DNA of 64,000 nt from Paulinella micropora (GCA_009731375.1 BJOX01000007.1:1293995-1357994), one strand, 5' to 3'; positions 45,640 through 55,516 are shown, counted from the first letter of the stretch. Notes: generated by a model not told the origin, from the sequence alone. A program made the numbers and translations.

Positions 45640-46560
45640 AGGCAATCATGATAATGATGATGACAATAATAACAATACGAACAAAGAAGAGCTTAAGTTG
45701 TTGTTCGCTCTTCAACGCTCTCTCTCTCTTTCTTTCTCTCTCTCTGGCCCCCCTATCACGCCAAGAAATAAGAAGAAAAACAAAGAAGAGCTAAGTTGTT
45801 CGTTCTTCAACGCTCTCTCTTGAAATTTGGAGGATACAAAAATCTAGGCTGGGACTCCACTTTTGTCGGTTATAATCTGCCCCCGAAAGATATTATTTAT
45901 TGCAAGCCGGGGTATATATTTATCCATCCAATTCCAAAGCAAATATATTACTAATAATATCATCCGATACTACTTTTTTACACCAGATAATATTATCATT
46001 AGGGGTGACGTTGGGGAATTGCTGTCTGTTTCCTTTTTGTTGCTTGGCTCTGACAGTCTCAGGCCCACATTTTCCGCCAGACTGGTTTCCTCTCTTTTGT
46101 ATTATTTTCAGTTAATAGCTTAATATTATCGTTTTAAACCGGCTCAAAAGTATGTAAATAAAAACGGATATAACTATATCTTGACGAGATATAGCTCATC
46201 TATACATCACTGTGTATAGGGGTATAAGAACTTGAAAAGTCGCATATTTACCTATCTGCGCCTACCGCAGGTCTCTAAGTCATAAAATAAAAAGGTATCC
46301 ATACAGGACATATTGGCATTGGTCCAATGCCACCCACACTAGTAAATATCCTTATTTCCATACTATGAACTATTAATATTAACTAACGTATTTACCTGTT
46401 GTATTAATCCCATCACCTAGTTAACTTCCCAAAGGCCACCCGCCCAGAGTGTTTGACTGTGCGCTCATGTGAATATCACTATCAAATAAAAACTAAAATT
46501 ATATGAAAAACACACTATCAGGCAAAATCACTGATGCTATTTTACTTCGACGGTCCTTAT
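45640..46560. other. Intergenic stretch, AT-rich, with one short direct repeat
   Basis: AACAAAGAAGAGCT then AAGTTG..GTTC..CTTCAACGCTCTCTCT occurs at 45,676-45,728 and 45,778-45,823. The remainder to 46,560 is non-repetitive, with stops in all frames beyond ~80 codons. No gene is supported. Confidence 0.55.
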
Positions 46561-46584
46561 TAATACTATTCCTGGTCGAGGCAA

Positions 46585-46858
46585 TACATACACATACAAT
46601 GACATATTACATACATACATACATACATGCATACATACATACATGCATTCATGTACATGCATGGATGGCATGCATACATGCATGCATACATACATTACAT
46701 ACATACATACATGCATTACATACATACATTACATACAATAATACATTACATACATACGTTACATACATATATATACATATATATATGCATGCATACATAC
46801 ATACATACATACATACAGATGCATACATACATACATGCATACATACATACACTATATA
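46585..46858. repeat. (CATA)n microsatellite
   Basis: CATA with TGCA variants immediately downstream (minus-strand sense) of the TPR gene. The adjoining TATATTCTATCGCAGGGC is shared with the inverted copy at 34,416. Confidence 0.9.
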
Positions 46859-46954
46859 TTCTATCGCAGGGCTAAGCGTGCCCTAGCTTGTCCTTTTGGC
46901 GCAATCCAAGGTACTTCTGGTACGTCAAGCTGCTCGTGGACGACTCGTAGCGCG

Positions 46955-48746
46955 TCATCTCTTTGCTTCCTGAGCCCTGCGTTTCAGAGCCTCGGCCTCC
47001 GCCAGCTTGCCCTGCTGCTCCAGAAACCTGACCAGGTTCTTGACAGAAGCCCACATGTCCGGGTGCTCAGCTCCGAGCGTCTTCTCGCACCCTTACAAGT
47101 GCCTGCGATAGAGAGCCTCTGCCAGCTTGCCCTGCTGCTCCAGCAAGTCGGCCAGGTTGTACACCGAAGTCAACGTGGCCGGGTGCTGGGCCCCGAGCGT
47201 CTTTTCTCTTCCTCGAAGAGCCCTCCGGTACAGAGGCTCGGCCTCCGCCAGCTTGCCCTGCTGCTCCAGCAAGAAGCCCAGGTTGCTGACCAAACTCAAC
47301 GTGTCCGGGTGCTCGGCCCCGAGAGTCTTTTCCAGTCCTTGCAGAGCCCTGCGAAGCAGAGGCTCGGCCTCCGCCAGCTTGCCCTGCTGATACAGGAACG
47401 TGCCCAGGTTGTTTATAGAACCCAATGTGTGTGGATGCTCGGTCCCGAGCGTCTTCTCCTTTCCTTGCAGAGCCCTGCGGTACAGAGGCTCTGCATTTGC
47501 CAGCTTGCCCTGTTCATGCAGCAAGCCGCCCAGGTTGTTGATTGAATTCAACGTGTCCGGGTGCTCAGCCCCGAGCGTCTTCTCCTTTGCTTCCAGAGCC
47601 CTGCGGTACAGAGGCTCGGCTTCCTCCAGCTTGCCCTGGTCATGCAGCAAGGCGGCCAGGTTGTTGACTGAAGTCAACGTGGACGGGTGCTCAGCCCCGA
47701 GCGTCTTCCCGCTCCCTTGAGGTCGCCCAGGTCTTGAATCAGTCGGCCCACGTGATTCATGAGCAACAAAGTTGCTTCTTCTGTTTGGCCTTCCCTCGCC
47801 TGGAGTGCGTCGCGACCCGCCTGTACTACCCAGGCCCGCATCTCAGCCAGCACGGCCTTGTTCAGCTCGTGCGCCCCGCCTTGCTTCCCTTCCACTAAGG
47901 CCAAGATTTTCTCTCTGTCCTCCTTTACCTCCTCCGCCTTCTTGACATCGATTCTGGAGAGTGAGCCCAGGATAGAATCGAAATCCTTCATAAGCGCGTG
48001 TTCAAAATCCGTAACCTCCGTGGGACAAAGACATATTTCGAACGAGGCTTTGGTAAGTCGCGTGCAAACTATCTCCCACAGACACCATGAGCGAGTCAGG
48101 GGCACAGGGTTCCTCCAGGGGGAGAGAATCAGCACCGTTCGGCCAATCGTCCGGACGTTCTCCCGAAACGCCTCGAACCAGAAGTCCGGATCCACCGTGG
48201 AGGTCTGGTACTGGTTCACTGTGAAAATGTCAAACCAAAGAAAGGTCTGTCTTCTCACGTTGTCTTTGTCGGGCCAGTGAGCAGCGATAGCCTCCACCAC
48301 TTGCTTGAATGTGTACTTCCACGCGTGGGAAAGAAACACAGTGGCGGTTGCCACGCCGGCGCGGTCTTGCGGGTCCTGCGACCGGGCCAGCAGCTCCACG
48401 TAGGAGCATTTCTGGTCCGCGGTGGCGGGCTTGACCAGATTGCGCACCACGTCGCCGGTGGTGGCGTCCGCAGCCAGGCCCGCGGCCTCCCAGCGCTGGT
48501 ATGTGGCCAGCAGCAGCGACACCGACACACCGCGCCTCGGATCGGGGAGTTGGGCAATGCGCACATACCACATGCGGAGACGTCGCAGCCGTTCAAGGAG
48601 GTGCACTGAACGCAAGCCCACTGCGCGATCTCGGCCTGTCCTTCATCGACCTGCTGCCCTTTTGCCTCCCCAGCCCGACACAGCAAAGACAACTTCTTAG
48701 CCTCCGCCGTCTCCTCGTCCTCCTCCTCGCCCTTCTGCTCCTCCAT
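46955..48746 (-). pseudogene. RanBP2 zinc finger / TIR-like / TPR protein, frame-broken
   Basis: An ATG at 48,746 opens MEEQKGEEEDEETAEAKK, followed by one RanBP2-type zinc finger, WACVQCTSLNGCDVSACGMC (ubiquitin or RNA binding in that family). After a frameshift near 48,550 comes a TIR-like/SHAW domain: TVFLSHAWKYTFKQVVEAI, FLWFDIFTVNQYQ, TVLILSPWRNPVPLTRSWCL, WEIVC. A second frameshift near 47,705 leads to at least five kinesin-light-chain-type TPRs of 42 residues (EAEPLYRRALEAKEKTLGAE, HPDTL). An in-frame TAA at about 47,093 (CAA to TAA by comparison with other units) stops it; one more TPR and LAEAEALKRRAQEAKR follow to 46,955. The architecture is common in stramenopile, haptophyte and dinoflagellate genomes; the role is probably as a scaffold or signalling receptor. 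Disruptions may be real or assembly errors. Confidence 0.75.
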
Positions 48747-48759
48747 CGTTTCTACCGCG

Positions 48760-49260
48760 GTCTGCTTTGTGTCCTGAACAAGTACGCAAACATGCATGGG
48801 AACATAACCACTGACGCAAAACACACACACACACACAATAGTGACACACGCATACGTACACACAAATATGTATGCATACATACATACATGCAACTATATA
48901 ATTGGTGCAAAGATACGCATGCCAATAGCTGCACTGAACGCAAGCCCACTGTTCGACCTTGAACAAACATGAACACACGCAGGGAAACACAAACACAAAC
49001 ACTGATACACAACACACAAACACACACACGCACGCACACACGCACTTACACAGACACATACACATACATATTTCCCCATAAAACCATATTCAGGGTGCAA
49101 AGACACGCATGCCGATCACACCAACATCAACACAAAAACATACACATGCACATGGAACGCATAAGCATAGCAACCAAAATACACACACAATGTCCTCACA
49201 TCGTTTTCATACACACAGAAGAAAATCAGACACAGCTTCACTTTCAACCAGATACGTATA
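48760..49260 (-). other. Intron-like interval with (CA)n and a truncated zinc-finger exon
   Basis: Microsatellite-rich sequence. At 48,912-48,964 the minus strand reads VEQWACVQCSYWHA, the first half of a RanBP2 finger preceded by TTCAAG (possible splice acceptor), but the second CxxC is missing. This interval is what the 34.1-kb inverted copy matches. Confidence 0.5.
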
Positions 49261-49269
49261 TCACATCGC

Positions 49270-49593
49270 ACTCGAGGTCGGGGGAAAGACCACAGGCCCG
49301 ACAGCAGCCGGTGCCAGCGCGGTGGCAGGCTTGGGTGATAAGCACACGTCACATGCGGCGGCGCTGCTGCAATTCAAATACTTGCACTGCAGGCAAGCCC
49401 ACTGCTCGCCATTAGAGGCTGCGCTACCCACTTCCGATGTCTCAGCGGTGCTCGACGCAGGGGCTGCGGCAGGTTTGGGCGATGTGCACATGTCACACGC
49501 CAAGGCATTGGGGCCGGTCAAGAAGGTGCAGTAAACGCAAACCCACTCATTGGCCTTGTACGGCTCCTGTCGCGCTCCCTCTTGCTCCTCCAT
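49270..49593 (-). CDS. First exon of a RanBP2 zinc-finger protein (two fingers)
   Basis: An ATG at 49,593 gives MEEQEGARQEPYKANE, then finger one, WVCVYCTFLTGPNALACDMC, an Ala/Ser-rich linker, and finger two, WACLQCKYLNCSSAAACDVC, each W-x-C-x2-C-x3-N/G-x6-C-x2-C. The opening MEEQ.G and the fingers resemble the downstream gene at 48,746, so this is either its upstream exon or exon 1 of a tandem paralogue. The 3' end of the exon is not certain: the frame continues to ~49,261 with no clear GT. RanBP2 fingers bind ubiquitin, RanGDP or RNA depending on subtype; the subtype cannot be set here. Confidence 0.65.
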
Positions 49594-49639
49594 CCTGTCG
49601 CGAAAAAAATGATGCAAGTTACCTTGATGCGGATGATAG

Positions 49640-49800
49640 CTGATGAAATCGAGCGCAAGAAAGGAAGGAGGAAGGTGGAAAGAGGAAGGAGGAAGAAGGG
49701 AAGGGGAATTCGAAGGAAGGAAAGAAGGAAGGAAGGGAGGAAGGAAGGAAGCAAAAGAAGGAGGAAGGAAGGAGGTCGGAGGAAGCAAGAAGCAGGAAGC
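49640..49800. repeat. (GGAA)n purine tract
   Basis: AAGG/GGAA-rich tract upstream of the zinc-finger exon. Long frames on both strands are artefacts of the purine/pyrimidine bias. Confidence 0.8.
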
Positions 49801-49824
49801 ATGAGGGCACAATGCACGGTGGCA

Positions 49825-49907
49825 GCAGCAAGAACGAACATTTTGTGTAACACTCGTTGACGATTGCTTTGTCAACGTTTGTTACACAAAGTTTTCGTTC
49901 TTGCTGC
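49825..49907. repeat. 83-bp hairpin (GCAGCAAGAACGAA arms)
   Basis: Arms GCAGCAAGAACGAACATTTT then GTGTAAC, and GTTACACAAAGTTTTCGTTC then TTGCTGC, are near-perfect complements. The inner part (GTTGAC..GTCAAC) also pairs. It is a small foldback transposon remnant or a hairpin-RNA precursor. Confidence 0.65.
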
Positions 49908-50120
49908 GGTGCCTTGCGCCTGCTTCCTGCTTCCTGGTTCCTGCTTCCTGTTTCTGCTTCGTCTTGCTTTCTGCTTCCTCCTCCGTGATAGCTCGTGACT
50001 TTAGAACACTTTTTTTTAGCACCTTTCTTAACAGCGTGCCACCTCCAACCAATACACGTGTACCTATTACACACAAGTAAAACAAATCAAAGAAAATATG
50101 TCAAAGATCTCGTCAAAGAT
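49908..50120. other. Short unique stretch between two hairpins
   Basis: Contains CTTCCTGCTTCCTG short repeats (49,920-49,980); nothing else is recognisable. Confidence 0.4.
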
Positions 50121-50242
50121 ACAAAAGAATCTGCCGTCTAAAGGGACTGTATGTTTCTATATATGTGATGCATACAGAGATTGCTCTGTATGCATCATAT
50201 ATATAGAAACATACAGCCCCTTCAGACTGGGGATTCTTTTGT
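50121..50242. repeat. 122-bp near-perfect hairpin
   Basis: Arms ACAAAAGAATC..GTCTAAAGGGACTGTATG, TTTCTATATATGTGATGCAT, ACAGAG mirror the right side (CTCTGTATGCATCATATATA, GAAACATACAGCCCCTTCAG, GATTCTTTTGT) around a 4-base ATTG loop. Only a handful of mismatches over ~59 bp. Suitable for a small-RNA precursor; equally a tiny MITE. Confidence 0.7.
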
Positions 50243-50268
50243 TTCTCGACGCTTAAGGTGTGTTGATA

Positions 50269-50303
50269 CGGGGGGGGGGGGGGGGGGGGGGAGNNNNNNN
50301 NNN
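50269..50303. other. Poly-G run and 10-N join at the host-virus boundary
   Basis: A G run (50,269-50,292) ending GAG followed by 10 N. All sequence to the left is host-like and all sequence to the right soon becomes viral, so the physical link depends on this join. Confidence 0.9.
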
Positions 50304-50643
50304 TTTGGATGGTCAACGGTAAACGGCCTGACCGGCCTGACAGCCACCCTGACCTGAAAATACCCATCTGACCAAAACCTGCTGGGTTTCTTGTGGAGGT
50401 TTTTTGGAAATGTGGAGAAGAAGATGATTACACTTTTCTTAGGGTCATTTTTAGGAAAAATGCCCTCTATGAAAAGTGTCTTAACAGACCAAAATCACCA
50501 AAAATCACCAAACAAGAAATAATCAAGAAATCAAGAGGAAATCAAAAAGGAAGCGAAATTCAAATATTAATCATTTAATTATTTATCATTTAATTAATTA
50601 TAATCTCAAAAAATATATTAACAACTATATAGAACTAGTAGAA
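50304..50643. other. Left flank of the PLV, possible terminal region
   Basis: About 90 bp of balanced composition (CGGCCTGACCGGCCTGACAG direct repeat) then increasingly AT-rich sequence with CACCAAAAATCACCAAA. It may hold the left terminal repeat of the virus. The right end is outside the window, so a terminal inverted repeat cannot be tested. A GTG-initiated 61-codon frame (50,393) is not convincing. Confidence 0.4.
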
Positions 50644-50946
50644 ATGGTGTTCATCGGAACAAAAGTTGTTGGGGTGACATTTGAGGGGAGACAAAATAAT
50701 TTAATATATCTCATTCGTAATCCAAGAACGAATGTTTATATAGTGAAAGAACCGAATAATCAATTGGACAAAAATGCTATTAAAGTTGAAACAAGTGATG
50801 GAAAACATTTGGGTTATGTGGCAAAAGAACTAGCGAAAGAAATAAATGAGAAACTACCAGAAAAACGAAAAGTTCATTATAAAGTATATGGCGGCGGTCT
50901 AGGTAAGAATTACGGAATGGAGATAACAATTCAAGTAAAACAATAA
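50644..50946 (+). CDS. Stand-alone HIRAN domain protein
   Basis: A 100-residue protein made only of a HIRAN domain: start TKVVGVTFEGRQ, core VYIVKEPNNQLDKNAIKV (EP-N-x-DKNAI signature), then GKHLGYVAKELAKEI. HIRAN domains in HLTF/Rad5 recognise 3' ssDNA ends at stalled forks; in phages and viruses they also occur alone. Likely role: binding replicating or damaged viral DNA in the nucleus or factory. Starts at ATG with an AT-rich leader (ATAGAACTAGTAGAA), the first supported PLV gene from the left and co-directional with the basic protein and PolB. No frame break. Partner enzyme is not evident. Confidence 0.85.
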   Translation: MVFIGTKVVGVTFEGRQNNLIYLIRNPRTNVYIVKEPNNQLDKNAIKVETSDGKHLGYVAKELAKEINEKLPEKRKVHYKVYGGGLGKNYGMEITIQVKQ

Positions 50947-51001
50947 GAATTAATTTTTAATTTATATAATTATGATTATTATTATATAACAATAGTTCAT
51001 T

Positions 51002-51256
51002 ATGCCGTCTCAAATCGGACCAGTCGGCTCTGTAAAGTTAGGGCGACCTGCTAAATATACATCTGATGAAGAAAAGAAAAAAGCTCATTACGAGGCTTCA
51101 AGAAGATATGTCTTAAAAAACCCAGAAATGTATAGAAAGGCTGGAGTTTCATATTATGAAAGGAATAAGGAAGCCATATCTGCGAAAAGGAAGGAACGAT
51201 ATGCGATGAAAAAGAAACAAAAAATGGAAAGTGTTGTAGAAGTTGAAATACGGTAA
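51002..51256 (+). CDS. Small basic DNA-binding-like protein
   Basis: 84 residues, strongly Lys/Arg-rich. GRPAKYTSDEEKKKAHYEA near residue 19 has an AT-hook-like GRP core followed by a helix with repeated aromatic/basic residues (RRYVLKNPEMYRKAGVSYYE, RNKEAISAKRKERYAMKKKQ). Such short proteins with a GRP..Y.sDEEkk.a..e..r.Y pattern are common in large algal viruses and their satellites, but I know of no assigned function; DNA binding is inferred from composition. Lies 55 bp downstream of the HIRAN gene in the same direction, before PolB. Confidence 0.6.
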   Translation: MPSQIGPVGSVKLGRPAKYTSDEEKKKAHYEASRRYVLKNPEMYRKAGVSYYERNKEAISAKRKERYAMKKKQKMESVVEVEIR

Positions 51257-51396
51257 AACTAATTACTCTTACAATTAATTATTTTTTCCCAATAATTTTT
51301 TTTTCATTTATATAATCATCATCTAAACAAATAGCACAACCATAATATAAATCATTGGAATTAATTCCAAACCAAAAATCTATTCCATAATATACA

Positions 51397-54300
51397 ATGT
51401 CATACAAGCCACCTCTACCCCCTAGACCGAACTACTACAGGCTAAGGCTAAGCTGAGAAGGGTTGAAACGAAAGATAAAAGAAACCGCCAGGACCTTTTA
51501 TCTAACATTCGTGGTAATACAAGGGTAAATCTCCGCGAGGCTAAAACTAGGAAGCGAAGAGACGAGAGTTTAGAGCAAACGATTACGAAGTTAGAAGGGA
51601 TAACCAGTTGAACTCTCTCACATTCAAATTTAGGGACTTAGATATAAGCTTCTACGATACGGACACCTTGGAAGAGAAGGTATTGATACCCGCTATAATA
51701 TATGCCAGAAGGGAAGGGATGACGAGTAATGCGGATGCCAATATATCTATAACATACTCCACCGCTCCTGCTAATGAGCGATACGACCACTATCTAAAAA
51801 AGAAAAGTTTTAATTCATTTCAACTTCGCCAATACGATACTATGTTTATGGATGCTCTGAACGAGTTCAACATAAACAATATTGAAGCCAGCGATAGAGG
51901 ATATGAAAGAAACATAAGATATGTGGAAATAACCATAGTTCAAGAAAACGGTGGAGGATGCTATGAAGGAAAAACCGAAAAGAGGGAGAAGGTTGAAGAA
52001 GGTAGAAAGATATCTCCGCCAAGCAAAAATAACAACTGCTTATTCTTCTTATGTAAGGATATACTAGATATTCATCCAATAAACAAGAATCGCTGTAATA
52101 TTGTAAGAGCAGAATTCAACCTTCCGCCAAACTCCCCCATACCATTTTCAATAGCAGTCCAAATATTGAAAAAATATGCGAAGGAAGGGAAAACATACGA
52201 AATAACGGACCACATTATGAAGGAAACAGTCAGCACAAATGAAGAAGGGCAGGAACCCGACAAACTAATCTTTTTGGAGAATAACCATTATTACGGATTA
52301 GTTAAGCAGTTTAAGAAGCGGTACGAAGACTGCTTAAAGTTATATTTGAACAAACATAAATGTAATCTCAACAGGAAAAAATTTGCGGATATTAGATTGA
52401 AGAAGAATGGTAAAAGACACTTAATAACTAAACTACACACAGAAGAAAAAATAAATAACGACCAAGTTCTCCATTACGATTTGGAAACATTTAGAAATAC
52501 AACCATCGCGGTCGGCTACGATATCCACGACTGCTACATAGTCGGATATACTCAGGGGTCTGAGGGTTTCAAATACATAGCTGGTAAAGATTGTATCAGT
52601 CAATTCGTGGATGAATTAATTAAACGAGGCGAGAAGGCAAAAGCAGGATGGGTGCCGAAAGATAAAAAAGATAAACCGTCCGTTCTATATGTTAATGGTT
52701 TCAACGGAGCAAACTTTGACCACTACTTCATACATCAAGAGTTAATTAAAAGGGGTATTAAGATTAAGTCGTCAAAAATCAATAACGGCTCTATTATCTG
52801 CTTAGAGTTTGAAAATGTTAAGATGTGGTATATGTGTAAGCATACACAAGGAAGTCTTAAAGCAAATCTTGAAAGTATGGGGTGTGAAATCCTAAAAGGA
52901 GACTTTGACCACGAGCAAGCCCGCAGATGGGAAGATATGGAAGAAAAGATGAAGCAAGACTGTTTGGCTTATCTTAAAAACGATGTTATGGAAGGAATTA
53001 TACGATAAGTTAAACACGACGATATTTACAGCTCATAAGGTCAATCTAACTTCATACATCTCAACTTCAAGTCTGGCTTTCAACATATGGAAGAAATATG
53101 TAGACGGTAAATATGAGGTGAGACTTCCAACGGTGGAGCAGGAAAGAGCATTTAGAAAAGCCATTATCGGCGGAAGGACTTACCCGTCTAAGAGGAGGTT
53201 CATTTCTAAGCAGTATGAAAGATATTTGAAAAAACACATATCATTTGACGATATAATTGACTACCTAGTAGATGCGGATGTCGTATCTCTATATCCAACC
53301 GCGATGTTGTTCGCTTTTATGGTTGGCGATATTATAGAAACAATCGGACCATTTGACCCGCGGAACCTTCAAATCGGCATTTACAATCTTGACTACATTT
53401 CTCCCAAAAATATACTACACTCCAGAATTAGACAGCGAGACCATATGGGCTCTCTTAAATGGAGATTAGAGGATATGAAGGACCAATGGCTGACGAGTGT
53501 AGATATTGAGGATATGGTAGCCGAAGGATATGAAGTCCGCATTCATAAAGGATACTACACCGTAAAATCTGAATGTGTCTTTGCCAAATACATAGACGAT
53601 ATGTTTAAGGCGAAGGAAAATGCGGAGAAAGGTAGCCCACAATATCTGCTAGCAAAGTTGTTTATGAACAGTCTATATGGCAAAATGATACAGAGACCTA
53701 TACCATCTATTACAACATATACACAAACTAATGAAGAATACTGGAAATTCTGGAATAGCAATCAAATAACTGACATTGTTAAATTTACAGATAAAGAAGG
53801 AAAAGATTTATGGCACATATCGGGCTTACCTCGCAATCCAATCTTATTAGAAAGTAGCATAACAAAGCCTTCACACTACGGGGCATTCATACTGGCATAT
53901 AGCAGACGAATTATGTTCAACTATATTAAGGAAGCCAACCCGAACAGAAGCATTGAAGATGATTTCTACTACACCGACACAGACAGCTTACAAATCCACG
54001 TGAGATGTGCTAGATATATCAAGAATATGGGTAATAAGAAACTTGGCGGTATAAGCGATGACTTAGGCGATGGTTGTAAGATAATAAAAGGTGTGTGGAT
54101 AGCACCAAAATTGTATATGTTAGAATTTACGACGAAAGATGCTTTCACCGCTGGTATGACGAAAGACGACCTCAAACACATATCAAAGGGTGTTCATATA
54201 GAAACTGCTGAAAATGGAGTTAAAAGATATTTCCATTTTAGGGGTAAAGGCTTAGATGCTCATCAGTTAAAGTATGATGTATATGATAAGATGGATAAAG

Positions 54301-54500
54301 GCGGGTCTGTTGAAAATGTAAAGGATTTCCAAATGAAAAAAATACACATTGATAGAAACAGCAAACAACAACAAGTCCCGCATTTTAGCATTTTACATAT
54401 GACGAATGTTAAAAAACAAGTTAATGAGAATAAATGGGCGGATCGTGAGTTTATTAACGATAACGACAGCATTCCGCTCGGATTCCACATTCGCGGTTGA
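51397..54500 (+). CDS. polB: Protein-primed-type family B DNA polymerase, split by frame breaks
   Basis: Replicates the viral genome. The coding path uses four pieces: ATG at 51,397 (MSYKPPLPPRPNYYR), a shifted piece from ~51,450 (RRVETKDKRNRQDLLSNIRG), a third from ~51,605, and the catalytic part from ~52,985 to the stop. Exonuclease motifs: I YDLETF (~52,473), II NGFNGANFDHYF (~52,692), III CLAYLKND (~52,960). Polymerase motifs: A DADVVSLYPTAM (~53,272), B KLFMNSLYGK (~53,655), C YYTDTDS (~53,966), then KLYMLEF. All catalytic Asp/Glu are present. The short spacer structure fits Polinton/PLV-type pPolB. Three frame changes (near 51,445, 51,605, 52,990) mean decay or assembly indels. Converges with the lipase gene; their stops are 1 bp apart. 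Confidence 0.93.
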
Positions 54501-54501
54501 A

Positions 54502-55182
54502 TTATAAATATATTTTTTTGCCCCTACCCTTGAAGCTCCTGATTGTATGTATTCCTTTCTTTGGTTTGAATAACTTAGTATTTACAGCCGTAGCACCTAA
54601 CAATGAAACGGAGTCAAATGCTGTTCGGTAGTTTGTTGTTAGCTTCGCAGTCTTTGCTCTTTTACCTTTTGGATTTACTCTTGTAGCTACTCGGTCAATT
54701 ACTCCTTCAATGAGGTCTTTCGTGCTACTTCCTTTGTTGTATGTGGTTGCCTTTACACCCGTCTGTCGGCTTAAATCTTTTGCTATTGCGCCACCTAGTG
54801 AATGACCCGTCAGCTCTACATTTTCTTTACCATATTTCTTTATGACTTCATTAACCAGCTTCGGCTCTTCTTTGTATCTTGGTGTTCCTTTTAATACTCC
54901 CTTCACCAATGCGACATCGGTCAGGTCCCGCTTATCTACTGAAACCCTAAACGCTACAATCGCCTTACCGTCTTTCTCATACACTGTTGATTTTTCTTTG
55001 CTTGCGACTGGTTTCCATCCTTCCGCACCTTTTCTCTCCGACGAAGACAAATAGACATCCTCCGACAACTCAGCACTGCCTCCCTTCTGCCTTCTGTATT
55101 CCTTGGCCTTTTTCAATGCTTCACCATAGGTTATGTTATGCTTAGCAGAGTAAGCCTTAACGAACTTTATCCATTCGGACAT
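54502..55182 (-). CDS. Class 3 lipase with viral N-terminal helical domain
   Basis: 226 residues, intact. Residues ~4-34 (KFVKAYSAKHNITYGEAL, then KKAKEYR) form a short helical module seen at the N-terminus of many proteins of algal giant viruses and PLVs (function unknown). Residues ~75-150 are an alpha/beta hydrolase core: TVYEKDGKAIVAFRVS, then VELTGHSLGGAIAKDL with nucleophile Ser128 in GHSLGG, as in lipase class 3. Candidate acid and His residues cannot be fixed by eye. Lipases are recurrent PLV cargo and may act on host membranes during entry or exit (inference). No signal peptide; C-terminus is Lys/Arg-rich (FKGRGKKIYL). Divergent from the ExoX-like gene across a 58-bp AT-rich promoter region. 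Confidence 0.85.
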   Translation of the reverse strand: MSEWIKFVKAYSAKHNITYGEALKKAKEYRRQKGGSAELSEDVYLSSSERKGAEGWKPVASKEKSTVYEKDGKAIVAFRVSVDKRDLTDVALVKGVLKGTPRYKEEPKLVNEVIKKYGKENVELTGHSLGGAIAKDLSRQTGVKATTYNKGSSTKDLIEGVIDRVATRVNPKGKRAKTAKLTTNYRTAFDSVSLLGATAVNTKLFKPKKGIHTIRSFKGRGKKIYL

Positions 55183-55240
55183 TCTATATTAATTATTTAT
55201 TTTTTATTTTTTTATATTACCATATATATACCGCCCTACT
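55183..55240. promoter_or_regulatory. Divergent AT-rich promoter region
   Basis: 58 bp of almost pure A/T with TATATTACCATATATATACC between the divergent starts of the lipase (minus) and the ExoX-like gene (plus). Any promoter elements for both must lie here or in the flanking coding sequence. Confidence 0.5.
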
Positions 55241-55516
55241 ATGACCACCCTAACGAGACTGTGTGAGAAATTCCAAAAACTTTCCATTGAAGGAGAAAAA
55301 AAATCCTTCTCGTTGGAAGATGTTCAAAAGGTAATCCACGACGAAATAAAAGCGATTGAAGAAAAGAGAAATACTCAACCCAAAGACACTTTTCAATTCG
55401 GCAAATACAAGGGAAAGAAGTTTGAAGATATCGCAAAGATTGATAAGCCGTATATTGAATGGTTAGTTCGTCAGCCGTGGTGTAGAAATACGGCTGAATT
55501 GAAGAAGTATTTGTAA
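55241..55516 (+). CDS. ExoX C-terminal-like domain protein
   Basis: 91 residues. The N-terminal half is a charged helix (VQKVIHDEIKAIEEKRN). The C-terminal half carries FQFGKYKGKKFEDIAKIDKP, YIEWLVRQPW, the pattern of the small domain found at the C-terminus of exonuclease X and in DUF3820-type proteins, thought to contact DNA. No exonuclease DEDD residues are present, so a nuclease role is not claimed. Plus strand, isolated between minus-strand genes, with an intact frame. It may act with HIRAN protein and PolB in replication. Confidence 0.7.
   Translation: MTTLTRLCEKFQKLSIEGEKKSFSLEDVQKVIHDEIKAIEEKRNTQPKDTFQFGKYKGKKFEDIAKIDKPYIEWLVRQPWCRNTAELKKYL

Noticed and set aside
47127-47720. Plus-strand Cys/Ser-rich ORFs
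   Set aside because: Antisense of the TPR repeats on the minus strand, whose pattern is unmistakable.
50393-50578. 61-codon ORF before the HIRAN gene
   Set aside because: GTG start, no similarity, and it lies in the possible terminal region of the virus.
52983-53010. Programmed ribosomal frameshift in PolB
   Set aside because: No slippery heptamer or downstream structure is obvious, and other genes here have similar breaks; mutation or indel error is simpler.
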